The notes under the pieces: model-generated
What the model was told of the DNA's origin: nothing
Databases searched by the model: none
What the model saw: only the letters and a program-made list of their open reading frames with translations
Assembly (NCBI GenBank): GCA_030917205.1
Contig: JAUPVE010000010.1
Location: 1 to 12,222, forward strand
Length of the DNA stretch: 12,222 bases
DNA from: Patescibacteria group bacterium
GTDB taxonomy: Bacteria > Patescibacteriota > Patescibacteriia > UBA1558 > GWA2-36-10
Direction: 5' to 3'
In this document: in pieces, positions 1 to 7,583 of the stretch
Numbering within the stretch: position 1 is the stretch's first letter
Layout: every line of letters starts with the position of its first letter
Made by a program: the position numbers and the translations under genes

Positions 1-462
1 TATTTTATCCAAGGGTAAGCTAATGGCCAAATCATTGAGTACTTTTAGACCATTGTCATCAGGAGTGACCTGGTAGCGATGCAGGTCTAAAGGATTGAGG
101 TACCAAATTTCATTTTTTTTATTCTGTTCAAACAAAAATTGTCCGCTATATTTTTTAGCAACATTATAATCAGCATATTTTTGGTCAGTAGCTAAAGGTA
201 TTTTTTTTAAAATCGCAGCACTGACTGGTTTACTAAATTTATTGATTATATTTTGTAAATCACTAGCACTAGTTAGTGGGTATCTTTCTTTATTGTTTGT
301 TTCTAGGTACCATATTTTTTTATGAAATATATTGTCTTCTAAAATAATACTACCCAAATAGCGATCGATAAATTGACCGTCAATAATCGTAATGCTACTA
401 GCTTGGGCAGCCAAAAAAGGAGACAATATAAATAAAAGACTTAAAAATATTATTTTTTTCAT
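1..462 (-). CDS. Secreted repeat protein of CPR type, C-terminus beyond window edge
   Basis: Reading frame open from an ATG at 462 to the window edge, giving 154 codons with no stop, so the C-terminus is missing. The N-terminus is a clear signal peptide: a short basic start (MKK), a hydrophobic core (residues about 4-17) and a likely signal peptidase I site near AQA-SS. The mature part holds two copies of a degenerate module. Copy 1 (about residues 37-90) contains IWYLETNNKERYPL and copy 2 (about residues 106-154) contains IWYLNPLDLHRYQV. Both begin with a short beta-like stretch and end in a helix followed by a 'KIPLA'- or 'LDKI'-like tail. This matches, from memory, the 'WYVNP-GKRYYLG' module common in secreted CPR proteins, whose function is unknown. 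It starts 11 bp after the glycosyltransferase stop, so it is probably the next gene of that operon. No SD is visible. Signal peptide and repeat are seen; the family link is inferred. Confidence 0.8.
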   Translation of the reverse strand, partial: MKKIIFLSLLFILSPFLAAQASSITIIDGQFIDRYLGSIILEDNIFHKKIWYLETNNKERYPLTSASDLQNIINKFSKPVSAAILKKIPLATDQKYADYNVAKKYSGQFLFEQNKKNEIWYLNPLDLHRYQVTPDDNGLKVLNDLAISLPLDKI

Positions 463-473
463 AAATTGTTTTG

Positions 474-1988
474 TTATTTTTTTAATTTTTTTTCAGTGAC
501 CCAAAAGCCCATGTATTTTCCGAGCATGAGTCTAGTTTGGGCATCAATGGCTGGTAAAGAACCGAAAATAATCATGCTAAAGGGTATAATGAACCACTGT
601 AAGCCCATCATGAGGTAGCGGTAGTATTTTGACCAAGTGCTATCTTTCAAGTGAATAGGCATGGGCGGTAAAATAATTACACTCATCAAGGCAATGGTCA
701 GGATACTCAATAAACCTAAGCGCATTAAATTTTCCATGATAAAAGGGGCATTTTGGGCAGCCACTGTAGTCAATGAGCGTTGCTCAGCTATTTTTAAAGG
801 TAACCAACCCATCAGAGTAATCAAGACCGGGGCAGTAGCCCAAGAATACACTCCTTCTGTTTGGTTCCAGATATAGCGTAATTTGACAGGCCAAGGTATA
901 TTTTTACTCTTGTGAAAATGCCAAACCATGTAAGGAAAATGTTCCACACCATAAGCCCAGCGTCTCATTTGTTTGTACTGATTTTTGATACTACGCCAAA
1001 AATGACCAACATAAACAGTGTTCATAGAGACTGGTATGTGCATGGGTTCTACTCGATAATCACCATCGTAGTGAATCAGGCATTGTAAAAATATCCGAGA
1101 GTCCTCTGTCACAATGTTGTTTTGCCAGAAGCCAATATCGACTAAGGCTTGCCAGCTCATACTGTGTGAAGAAAAAGTGAAGAGCCTACTAGGACGAGCT
1201 AGTTCAGTAAGTAGCCAAAAGGTTGTAGAATTAGCTACCACCCGAGTGACAATATCTGACTCCCAGACATTGTTGTGATAAAAGGCCATGGGTTGAAAAC
1301 TAGCGTGATAGGGATCAGCGTTGTTGATGAATTTGTCTGCTAGGTAAGCAAAATATTGAGGATGAGTGACTGTGTCAATGTCAAAAGTAGAAACTATTAA
1401 TTTTTTATAATCAAAATTATTAGCATCAATATATTTTTTGACCTCTCCTCCGCTATAGCAAAGATTGGAGCCCTTGCCCACGACATCGCCTTGTAAATTA
1501 TCGGGGTGAATAGTGACGATAATTTTATGAAAATATGATTCGTATTTTTGAATGATGTAATCAGCAATAGGTTGAAATTGTTCTTTGAACCTACCCTCAC
1601 CAGCCAAAACAACAATAAATTTTTTGGTATCGTATTTTACTTGTGTCAAATTATAAAAAGTAGTTTCTACTATTTCTTGGGGCTCACCAGCGGTCGGTAA
1701 AAAAATAATATGATTATAAGCAGACCAGCTTGGGGCTGTCTTGGGTAACTCTTGCCACCAATCAGTTTTGATGGCTTGACGATATTTTTTCCAAGAATGC
1801 ATCAAGTGTATCCACATGTAGGATAAACGCAAAACCCAATACAGATCAAAGGCAATGATGAAATAAATACCCCAGACCGGTGCCAAGAAAGACAGGAGAA
1901 TAGCCACAATAAAAGTAGTCCAGACTATTAAACCTGGTATGATTTCTAAAATTCTATAAATATAATAATTACGATAAGTAGTGTTCAT
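474..1988 (-). CDS. Membrane glycosyltransferase, family 2 (processive-type)
   Basis: A 504-residue membrane-bound GT2 enzyme. Two hydrophobic segments lie at about residues 12-60, a cytoplasmic catalytic domain at about 90-350, and further membrane segments at about 380-400, 425-440 and 460-480. Catalytic signatures of processive GT-A enzymes are present: GKGSN (171-175), the metal-binding DID (203-205), TED (294-296) and QMRRW (340-344, a form of QxxRW). This layout resembles cellulose/hyaluronan synthase-like transferases, which use a nucleotide sugar and move the product across the membrane, but the actual sugar and acceptor cannot be read from the sequence. Its start codon overlaps the Nudix stop codon in an ATGA arrangement (1985-1988), implying translational coupling. 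The secreted repeat protein follows 11 bp later, so a role in surface glycan or surface protein modification is reasonable but inferred. Confidence 0.88.
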   Translation of the reverse strand: MNTTYRNYYIYRILEIIPGLIVWTTFIVAILLSFLAPVWGIYFIIAFDLYWVLRLSYMWIHLMHSWKKYRQAIKTDWWQELPKTAPSWSAYNHIIFLPTAGEPQEIVETTFYNLTQVKYDTKKFIVVLAGEGRFKEQFQPIADYIIQKYESYFHKIIVTIHPDNLQGDVVGKGSNLCYSGGEVKKYIDANNFDYKKLIVSTFDIDTVTHPQYFAYLADKFINNADPYHASFQPMAFYHNNVWESDIVTRVVANSTTFWLLTELARPSRLFTFSSHSMSWQALVDIGFWQNNIVTEDSRIFLQCLIHYDGDYRVEPMHIPVSMNTVYVGHFWRSIKNQYKQMRRWAYGVEHFPYMVWHFHKSKNIPWPVKLRYIWNQTEGVYSWATAPVLITLMGWLPLKIAEQRSLTTVAAQNAPFIMENLMRLGLLSILTIALMSVIILPPMPIHLKDSTWSKYYRYLMMGLQWFIIPFSMIIFGSLPAIDAQTRLMLGKYMGFWVTEKKLKK

Positions 1989-2440
1989 TTTATTAACTCA
2001 ATTTGTTGGGTTAGTAATTTATCTTTTGGTCCATAGACAAAGCTAGCATTTATTTTTTGACCAGCTAAAAATAATGGCCACCATAACTTGTTGTCCGGCC
2101 ACATTTTAGCATAAGGAATTTTATCTAGATCAAACCACTGTGGTAGCATCTCTTCGCTTTCTACTGGCTGACCGGTAAAACTAATGGCTTGAAATACATG
2201 AACTTCAAATTTATCCTTGTTATTTACCCAAGAAAAATTAAGTGTAGCCTTTTCTTCAAGTGATAAAATATTTAATTCACATTCTTCAAAAACTTCTCTT
2301 TTAGCAGCTTCTTCGTAGCTTTCTCCCTTGTCCAGCTTGCCACCAAAAGTATTCCATTTATTCATACCAAAACCACGCTTTTTAAAGCCTAGTAGAATTT
2401 TATTGTCTTTTATGATAAATGTGGTAGCCGCTAAAATCAT
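1985..2440 (-). CDS. MTH1-like Nudix hydrolase (oxidised purine NTP pyrophosphatase)
   Basis: A 151-residue Nudix protein. The Nudix box runs from G34 through E40 to REVFEECEL (48-56); the usual Gly near its end is Glu55. Outside the box it follows human MTH1/NUDT1 closely: LLGFKKRGFG (16-25), KWNTFGGK (28-35, with N30 matching MTH1 N33), PVESEEM (92-98), QWFDLDKIP (101-109) and MWPDNKLW (113-120). MTH1 W117, D119 and W123 have equivalents at W114, D116 and W120, but MTH1 D120 is Asn117 here. Expected activity is hydrolysis of 8-oxo-dGTP or related oxidised purine triphosphates to monophosphates, removing mutagenic precursors. It lies 2 bp after the cupin gene and its TGA overlaps the GT2 start, so it is mid-operon. 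No SD is visible. MTH1-type recognition is inferred from motifs alone; another Nudix substrate is possible. Confidence 0.88.
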   Translation of the reverse strand: MILAATTFIIKDNKILLGFKKRGFGMNKWNTFGGKLDKGESYEEAAKREVFEECELNILSLEEKATLNFSWVNNKDKFEVHVFQAISFTGQPVESEEMLPQWFDLDKIPYAKMWPDNKLWWPLFLAGQKINASFVYGPKDKLLTQQIELIK

Positions 2441-2442
2441 AT

Positions 2443-2838
2443 TTAGGATACTTGGTGACCGAATTCTTCGTCTTCATCATCAGCGATAGCATCCTGCATG
2501 GTCACATGCACACGACCATCGATATGATTGGCTGGAGCATAAACAGTATAGATTTTTAGTGATTCATTAGCAGTATTGATAAAATTATGCTCTGTACCAG
2601 GAGTAACTACCACTACATCGCCAGCACCAACTACTGTTTCCACGCCGTTTAATAGTGCCTTGCCGTGTCCAGATAAGAAAAATAATGTTTGTTCTACATG
2701 ATCATGAGTTTCTAAACCAACTTCTTCACCGGGCTTGATGTCCATGACTACTAGCTGACTTTTTTGGCCAGTAAATAAGACTGTGCGAAAATTGGTGTTA
2801 TTTTTTGTAGAGTCGATAATGTTTTTTTGGTAAGACAT
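2443..2838 (-). CDS. Small single-domain cupin
   Basis: A 131-residue protein made almost wholly of one cupin barrel. Motif 1 is seen as GLETHDHVEQTLFFLSGHG (41-59), with H45, H47 and E49 as candidate metal ligands. Motif 2 is GDVVVVTPGTEHNFIN (73-88), with H84 as the last ligand. The tail reads YAPANHIDGRVHVT, followed by an acidic stretch (DDEDEE) near the C-terminus. This pattern, especially 'YAP-H-DG-VH-T', is that of a common group of small cupins usually annotated as cupin-domain or mannose-6-phosphate isomerase-like proteins, whose real reactions are mostly unknown. It sits between the nucleotidyltransferase gene (44 bp upstream) and the Nudix gene (2 bp downstream). I cannot tell whether it is an enzyme or a ligand-binding protein. 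Confidence 0.87.
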   Translation of the reverse strand: MSYQKNIIDSTKNNTNFRTVLFTGQKSQLVVMDIKPGEEVGLETHDHVEQTLFFLSGHGKALLNGVETVVGAGDVVVVTPGTEHNFINTANESLKIYTVYAPANHIDGRVHVTMQDAIADDEDEEFGHQVS

Positions 2839-2882
2839 TTTTTAAAGTTTTAGTTGATAAATATATGTTATTTTATTTTTCC

Positions 2883-3323
2883 TTAAGACTTTTTGACTAA
2901 CCAAGAACTGGATTGTACCTTACCACCCTTACCAATATTGAAGATCATCTGGCAATTTATTTTTTGGCAAACCGCTACTTCGGGTATATTATCAAGTTTT
3001 CTGTCGCCACCATTGGCAAAGATATCTGGTTTTATTTTTTGTAGTTCAGCGCAGACACTCGTATCTTTGGAATTTTTAGTATGTTTGGTAATAACTACCT
3101 TATCTACCATTTTGAAAGCCTCGATAATCTCCTTTCTTTCTTTTTCATGCATGAAGACATAGCCCTTTTTTTGTTGCAACCAATTATCGTTATTTAAAAT
3201 AACAACTAGTTGGTCACCAAGTTTTTTGGCTGCCTCAAACATGCGGACATGGCCAATATGTACTGGATCAAATCCGCCAGACACAGCAACCACTTTTATT
3301 TTTTTATTTTTATTAGGCTTCAT
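2883..3323 (-). CDS. Cytidylyltransferase-like nucleotidyltransferase (HIGH motif)
   Basis: A 146-residue protein of the nucleotidyltransferase superfamily that includes TagD (glycerol-3-phosphate cytidylyltransferase) and the HldE C-terminal domain. The ATP/CTP-binding loop is GGFDPVHIGH (16-25) with a literal HIGH at 22-25. Further landmarks are FMHEKERKEII (57-67), NGGDR (104-108) and a late SSS (138-140) where relatives have an ISST-like loop. It would transfer a nucleotidyl group from CTP or ATP to a phosphorylated sugar or alcohol, releasing pyrophosphate, and so could make an activated donor for surface polymers. The substrate cannot be assigned. The start overlaps the end of the upstream pyrophosphohydrolase gene by 11 bp. 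A GT2 gene lies three genes downstream in the same operon, which fits activated-sugar synthesis only loosely. Confidence 0.85.
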   Translation of the reverse strand: MKPNKNKKIKVVAVSGGFDPVHIGHVRMFEAAKKLGDQLVVILNNDNWLQQKKGYVFMHEKERKEIIEAFKMVDKVVITKHTKNSKDTSVCAELQKIKPDIFANGGDRKLDNIPEVAVCQKINCQMIFNIGKGGKVQSSSWLVKKS

Positions 3324-3615
3324 CGAGAATAATTTTATCTTTGAATTTACCGTTGGTTTCAGCTTTTAATTTTTTTAAATCAGCTACTATTTTGGGATCA
3401 AATTTTTTATACTCCACTATAGCTTCTATGACCTCCAAAATATCTGCTAACTCTTCAGCATTTTCTGCTTGGTTAAACTCTAGTATTTCTTCTAATAATT
3501 TTTCTTTGAGCTTCAGCCAGTACTCAGTATCAGTAGCCGTATGGTAAGTAACCCTCTCTCCTTTATCTTCAATTTTTTGGGGAATTTTATCCCTAACTAA
3601 TTTGTTGTATTGCAT
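3313..3615 (-). CDS. MazG-like / phosphoribosyl-ATP pyrophosphohydrolase-like protein
   Basis: A 100-residue all-alpha protein opening with YNKLVRDKIPQKI (3-15), the hallmark of a small MazG-type NTP pyrophosphatase group often named 'phosphoribosyl-ATP pyrophosphohydrolase-like'. The metal-binding acids follow the MazG pattern: E42, E43 and E46 in LLEEILEF, then E55 and D58 in EELADILEV. Such proteins hydrolyse nucleoside triphosphates to monophosphate and pyrophosphate. No other histidine-biosynthesis gene is in the window, so a HisE role is unlikely and house-cleaning of nucleotides is the better guess. It begins 3 bp after the coiled-coil gene and overlaps the next gene by 11 bp. Together with the Nudix gene it gives this operon two nucleotide-pool enzymes. 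Confidence 0.82.
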   Translation of the reverse strand: MQYNKLVRDKIPQKIEDKGERVTYHTATDTEYWLKLKEKLLEEILEFNQAENAEELADILEVIEAIVEYKKFDPKIVADLKKLKAETNGKFKDKIILDEA

Positions 3616-3618
3616 ATT

Positions 3619-3849
3619 TTATTTTTTATCTTCCAAATTTTGTAGCTCAGCTAATAATTCTACTTGCTTGGAGTGCAGATCTTCTATTTCTTGGGCTGAG
3701 GTGGCTGTAGGATGTATTTTTAATTTCAAAATTTGACGCTCTATTTGCATGAGTTCATGACGTATCTCATCAATACGCAATTTTTTTTGTTCTGGATCTA
3801 GATTATTATTTTCATTTTTTCTTTCAAAATTTGACAATTCTTCTTTCAT
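3619..3849 (-). CDS. Small coiled-coil protein of unknown function
   Basis: A 76-residue highly charged protein with heptad-like spacing of Leu and Ile along most of its length (about residues 20-74), broken once near HPTATSAQE (46-54). That pattern suggests two antiparallel helices folding as a helical hairpin. It has no signal peptide or membrane segment and no recognisable catalytic motif. It starts 5 bp after the frame-corrected hydrolase stop (3855) and ends 3 bp before the pyrophosphohydrolase start, so it is embedded in the operon. I do not recognise the family. The gene call rests on the tight spacing and strongly protein-like composition. Confidence 0.65.
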   Translation of the reverse strand: MKEELSNFERKNENNNLDPEQKKLRIDEIRHELMQIERQILKLKIHPTATSAQEIEDLHSKQVELLAELQNLEDKK

Positions 3850-3854
3850 ATTTA

Positions 3855-4450
3855 TTATAATGCTAATTCTTTAATAATCGCCCTCATATACTCTGGATGG
3901 TCAATTTTATGCGGGCTTCTTTAACTATAATTATTTTTACATTCTTTGCATACTTAAGCGTTTCCTTAGCTCTTACTACTAGTTGAGGAAATTTTTCGGC
4001 TTCAATTTCGCCATAAAAAATAGTAGAAGGAATATTTAATTTTCTAGCAATCGTTAAAGCACTTTGTTTTTTGGCGTCAGCAATCCTTCTTTTGCCAACC
4101 AATTTTTTTATCCACGGTTTCATCGCCTTAATATCTTCTTTAAAATGTGGACTCAAAGAACATAAATAAATTTTTTTTGGTTTTAGCTCAGTAGCTGACA
4201 TGAAAGCTATTACCGCTCCGTACGAAAATCCTAAGATATAGTTATTTTTTCCAGAATATTTTTCGTACTGTTGTTTAAAATCAGCAACATAATCTGTCAT
4301 GACACGATAATCCCAATCAATAGATATTTTAATTACTTCGAATCCCTTTTTTTGTAATAAATTAATAAGCCAAGTAAAACATTTATCAGTAGGTTTTTGA
4401 CCCCAGCCAGGTATTAAAAAAATTCTATTTTGACTAGTTTTATTTCCCAT
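3855..4450 (-). pseudogene. Alpha/beta hydrolase, frameshifted near its 3' end
   Basis: A serine-hydrolase-like alpha/beta fold protein. The true start is probably the ATG at 4450, giving MGNKTSQNRIFLIPGWG; it overlaps the secA stop by 11 bp. Motifs seen are the oxyanion strand FLIPGWG (11-17) and the nucleophile elbow GFSYG (74-78) with Ser76. The uninterrupted frame ends at a TGA at 3884-3886 after a nonsense tail. In the +1-related frame from about 3911 the sequence reads HKIDHPEYMRAIIKELAL and stops at 3855-3857, 5 bp before the next start. This is what a hydrolase C-terminus should look like and it supplies the catalytic His. The span of 596 nt is one base short of 199 codons, so a single-base deletion at about 3911-3916 (in GCCCG on the minus strand) explains it. 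It could be a real recent mutation or a sequencing or assembly error. The substrate is unknown. Confidence 0.8.
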
Positions 4451-7196
4451 GACAATGCTTAAACTTTTTACCACTACCGCAGTAACAAGGATCATTACGC
4501 CCAATTTTGTGACCTTCCACGTCTTTTGGCTTGGATGGCAAGACTTCATTGGCCTGCTCTCTATCCTCTACTTCTTTTTGAAAAGGAGTATAGCCGGCTT
4601 TTTTCTCAGTAAACACTTTTTGCTCTTGACGTTTGTCTGGGGCGGCCATTTTTTTGGCTACACCGACTTTGTAGATGGTGTAAACAATCTGCTTGCGAAT
4701 AGCTGACATGAGACTATTGAACAAGTCAAAAGCTTGTCTTTTGTATTCAACTAGCGGATCACGCTGTCCATAGCCCTGGAGGCCAATACCAGTGCGCAAT
4801 TTATCCATAGAGGTCAAGTGCTCTACCCAGAGCGAATCAATGCTCTTTAAGATAATACCGCGCTCGATCAACTGCATAGCTGACCAGCGTTTATCTTCTA
4901 GAGTAATAGATTTATTTACTTCCTCAGCTAGATGTTCATATTTAGCAGTGGCTAAATCAGTCAGATAGTCAATCAGGGTAGTTCTTTCACCATGTCCATT
5001 GTTGATTTGATTTTGTGATAAGTAGCCATGGATAGTTTTTTCTTCTTCCTCGTTCAGTGGGAAAATAGTCAAAAGTGTTTCAATAATTTCTTGGGGATTA
5101 AAATCACCAATATTTTTTTGGGTCAAAGTATGGAAGGATATGACTTGCTCTAATTCCTTATGGACATATTCTAAAACCAAATCTCGGCTACTTTTATTTT
5201 CAGTTGACTCACTTTGGTCAGCAAAAAGTTCAATAATATTTTGACGAGTTTTATAAATAACTTGACGATGTTTGTTGATAACATCATCATATTCTACCAA
5301 ATGTTTTCTAGTATCAAAATTATGACCTTCTACTTTTTTTTGAGCTGACTCAATAGAATTGGAAATCAATTTATTCTCAATCGGCATGTCATCAGGAATA
5401 CCGAGTTTTTCCATCATCATCTTCATGCGATCAGAACCAAAGATGCGCATCAGATCATCTTCCATGGAAATATAAAATTGAGAAGAACCAGGATCACCCT
5501 GACGACCAGCGCGTCCTCTGAGCTGATTGTCTATGCGTCTAGATTCGTGTCGCTCAGTACCGAGGACATGTAGGCCACCTAGAGCTTTTATTTCATCGTG
5601 TTGAGTCTGATCAAAAGGCTGTCCACCAAGAATAATATCGACACCACGACCAGCCATGTTGGTAGCAATAGTGACAGCACCACGACGTCCAGCTTGAGCA
5701 ATAATTTCAGCTTCTTTTTCGTGAAATTTAGCATTGAGTAATTGAAATGGCACACCAGCTCTTTCCAAGAGTGAACCTAAATATTCGTTTTTATCAATCG
5801 AAATAGTACCAACTAAAACTGGTTGGCCTTTACTGTGCATTTCTTTGATCTCATTGACGATGGCTCTATATTTTCCTTTTTCGTTTTTATAAATACGATC
5901 GCGCATGTCATCTCTAGAAAAAGGACGGTTAGTCGGAATGACAGTTACTTCCAAATTATAAATTTTGGCCATTTCTTCAGCTTCGGTTGCTGCAGTTCCG
6001 GTCATACCGGCCAATTTTTCGTACATTCTAAAAAAGTTTTGAAAAGTGATAGTAGCTAGTGTCATACTCTCGCGCTGTACTTCTACATTTTCTTTGGCTT
6101 CGATGGCTTGATGCAAGCCCTCAGAATATCTACGTCCTGGCATCATACGGCCAGTAAATTCATCAATAATCACCACTTCACCCTCACTAACAATATAGTC
6201 ACGATCCAAAGCGTATAGTGACTTAGCGCGCAGGGCCTGCTCTAGATGATGGACAGTTTGTAAACCGTGGCTTTCATAAATATTTTCCACGCCAAGTAAT
6301 TTTTCCATTTTCTTAATACCCTCTTCACTGAGAGTACAAGCTTTCATTTTTTCATCAATATTGTAGTCAACATTTTCTTCCAAGCTATTGACTAGCTGGG
6401 CAAATTGTCGGTACTGAGCTGTTGATTCTTCGGCTGGAGCAGAGATGATTAAAGGAGTACGAGCTTCATCAATCAAAATACTATCAACTTCATCGACAAT
6501 AGAATAATTTAATTTGCGCTGGACTTGATCTTTGGCATCCTGAGCCATGTTGTCACGCAAATAGTCAAAACCAAATTCATTGTTGGTGCCATAGGTGATA
6601 TCAGCAGCGTAGGCCTCTTTACGAGTGACTGGACGCAAAAAATCTTTTGCTACTTTGATACCGGCATCTTGTAGCTTGGTGTCTTCATCAGAAATATGAC
6701 TAGCATCATAAATAAAAGAGGCTTCGTGCTGGATAGTACCAACACTCAAACCTAGGAAATCATAAATTTGTCCCATCCAGACAGCATCTCTTTTGGCTAG
6801 GTAGTCATTCACTGTCACGAGATGGACACCTTTACCAGACAAGCCGTTCAAATAAATAGGTAAAGTAGAAGTCAGTGTTTTTCCTTCACCAGTTTTCATT
6901 TCAGCAATTTGTCCGCGATGCAAGACAATACCACCAATGAGTTGGACATCAAAATGGCGCATTTTCAGTGTGCGCTTGGCTGCTTCTCGTACCAAGGCAA
7001 AAGCTGGCACCAAAACATCATCCAAGCTTGTACCAGCTTGAACTTGTTTTTTAAGGTCTAAACTTTTATCTTTGATTTGCTCGTCACTCAAAGTCTCCAA
7101 TTCTTTTTCTAGAGCATTGATAGCGGAAACTTGAGTGTCCAATGAATCGATGTATCTTTTGTTGGCATCACCAAACAATTTTTGTAATATACCCAT
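4440..7196 (-). CDS. secA: Preprotein translocase ATPase SecA
   Basis: A 918-residue SecA, the motor that drives unfolded secretory proteins through SecYEG. Nucleotide-binding domain 1 carries MKTGEGKT (Walker A, 100-107) and DEVD (Walker B, 235-238). The NBD2 region shows the conserved TNMAGRGVDI and QLRGRAGRQGDPG stretches, and the C-terminus ends in a SEC-C zinc motif with C904, C906, C915 and H916, normally used for SecB or ribosome contact. Compared from memory with E. coli SecA (901 residues) there is extra sequence at about 158-190, between the helicase motifs. It starts 6 bp after the hpf stop, a gene order seen in many bacteria, and its last codons overlap the hydrolase start. No SD is visible before the start. 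Full-length and intact. Confidence 0.98.
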   Translation of the reverse strand: MGILQKLFGDANKRYIDSLDTQVSAINALEKELETLSDEQIKDKSLDLKKQVQAGTSLDDVLVPAFALVREAAKRTLKMRHFDVQLIGGIVLHRGQIAEMKTGEGKTLTSTLPIYLNGLSGKGVHLVTVNDYLAKRDAVWMGQIYDFLGLSVGTIQHEASFIYDASHISDEDTKLQDAGIKVAKDFLRPVTRKEAYAADITYGTNNEFGFDYLRDNMAQDAKDQVQRKLNYSIVDEVDSILIDEARTPLIISAPAEESTAQYRQFAQLVNSLEENVDYNIDEKMKACTLSEEGIKKMEKLLGVENIYESHGLQTVHHLEQALRAKSLYALDRDYIVSEGEVVIIDEFTGRMMPGRRYSEGLHQAIEAKENVEVQRESMTLATITFQNFFRMYEKLAGMTGTAATEAEEMAKIYNLEVTVIPTNRPFSRDDMRDRIYKNEKGKYRAIVNEIKEMHSKGQPVLVGTISIDKNEYLGSLLERAGVPFQLLNAKFHEKEAEIIAQAGRRGAVTIATNMAGRGVDIILGGQPFDQTQHDEIKALGGLHVLGTERHESRRIDNQLRGRAGRQGDPGSSQFYISMEDDLMRIFGSDRMKMMMEKLGIPDDMPIENKLISNSIESAQKKVEGHNFDTRKHLVEYDDVINKHRQVIYKTRQNIIELFADQSESTENKSSRDLVLEYVHKELEQVISFHTLTQKNIGDFNPQEIIETLLTIFPLNEEEEKTIHGYLSQNQINNGHGERTTLIDYLTDLATAKYEHLAEEVNKSITLEDKRWSAMQLIERGIILKSIDSLWVEHLTSMDKLRTGIGLQGYGQRDPLVEYKRQAFDLFNSLMSAIRKQIVYTIYKVGVAKKMAAPDKRQEQKVFTEKKAGYTPFQKEVEDREQANEVLPSKPKDVEGHKIGRNDPCYCGSGKKFKHCHGK

Positions 7197-7202
7197 AAAT
7201 TC

Positions 7203-7562
7203 TTATTCGTTCTTTCCCCAGAATTTTATTGATTTAAATATTCGGCCACTGCGTCTAGCTAAAGATATGTTTTTTTCTTTTATCTTTTTTAGTTGTCTAG
7301 CTAAATTATCTTGCACCAAATCCACAGCTGCTCTAGCATCAGCATTACTCTCTGTAGCAGTGACTGTGCGTTGTTGAGTCATATTGATATGAACTGAGAC
7401 TGTAAACACTTCGCCTTTATTGTGGCGCTGGTCACGCGATAGTTCAACTTTAAAATCTGTAATATCCGCTTGAAATTTATCTAGAGTAGAAAATTTATCT
7501 CTTAGATATTTTTCAAAAGGTTCTGTCAGATCAAAATTGTTTTTGTAAATTTGAATATCCAT
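7203..7562 (-). CDS. hpf: Ribosome hibernation promoting factor (short HPF/RaiA type)
   Basis: A 119-residue protein of the HPF/YfiA family, which binds the 30S subunit in stationary phase and shuts down translation. It starts MDIQIYKNNFDLTEPFEKYLRDK and has the beta-alpha-beta-beta-beta-alpha order of the family: the strand VELSRD, the segment VFTVSVHIN, then the basic helix DARAAVDLVQDNLARQLKKIKEK. It lacks the C-terminal dimerisation domain of long HPF, so it would not by itself explain 100S dimers of the long-HPF type. The C-terminal tail is basic. It lies 21 bp after alaS and 6 bp before secA, all on one strand. No SD precedes the ATG. Confidence 0.9.
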   Translation of the reverse strand: MDIQIYKNNFDLTEPFEKYLRDKFSTLDKFQADITDFKVELSRDQRHNKGEVFTVSVHINMTQQRTVTATESNADARAAVDLVQDNLARQLKKIKEKNISLARRSGRIFKSIKFWGKNE

Positions 7563-7583
7563 ATTTTTATGTTATTTTATTAT

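Noticed and set aside
1985..1988. UGA recoded as glycine (as in some CPR lineages)
   Set aside because: The Nudix gene ends with TGA exactly where the family should end and where the next gene starts, so UGA works as a stop here.
4451..4549. Upstream start for the alpha/beta hydrolase giving a 33-residue N-terminal extension
   Set aside because: The extension lies wholly within secA in another frame; the hydrolase fold begins right after the ATG at 4450.
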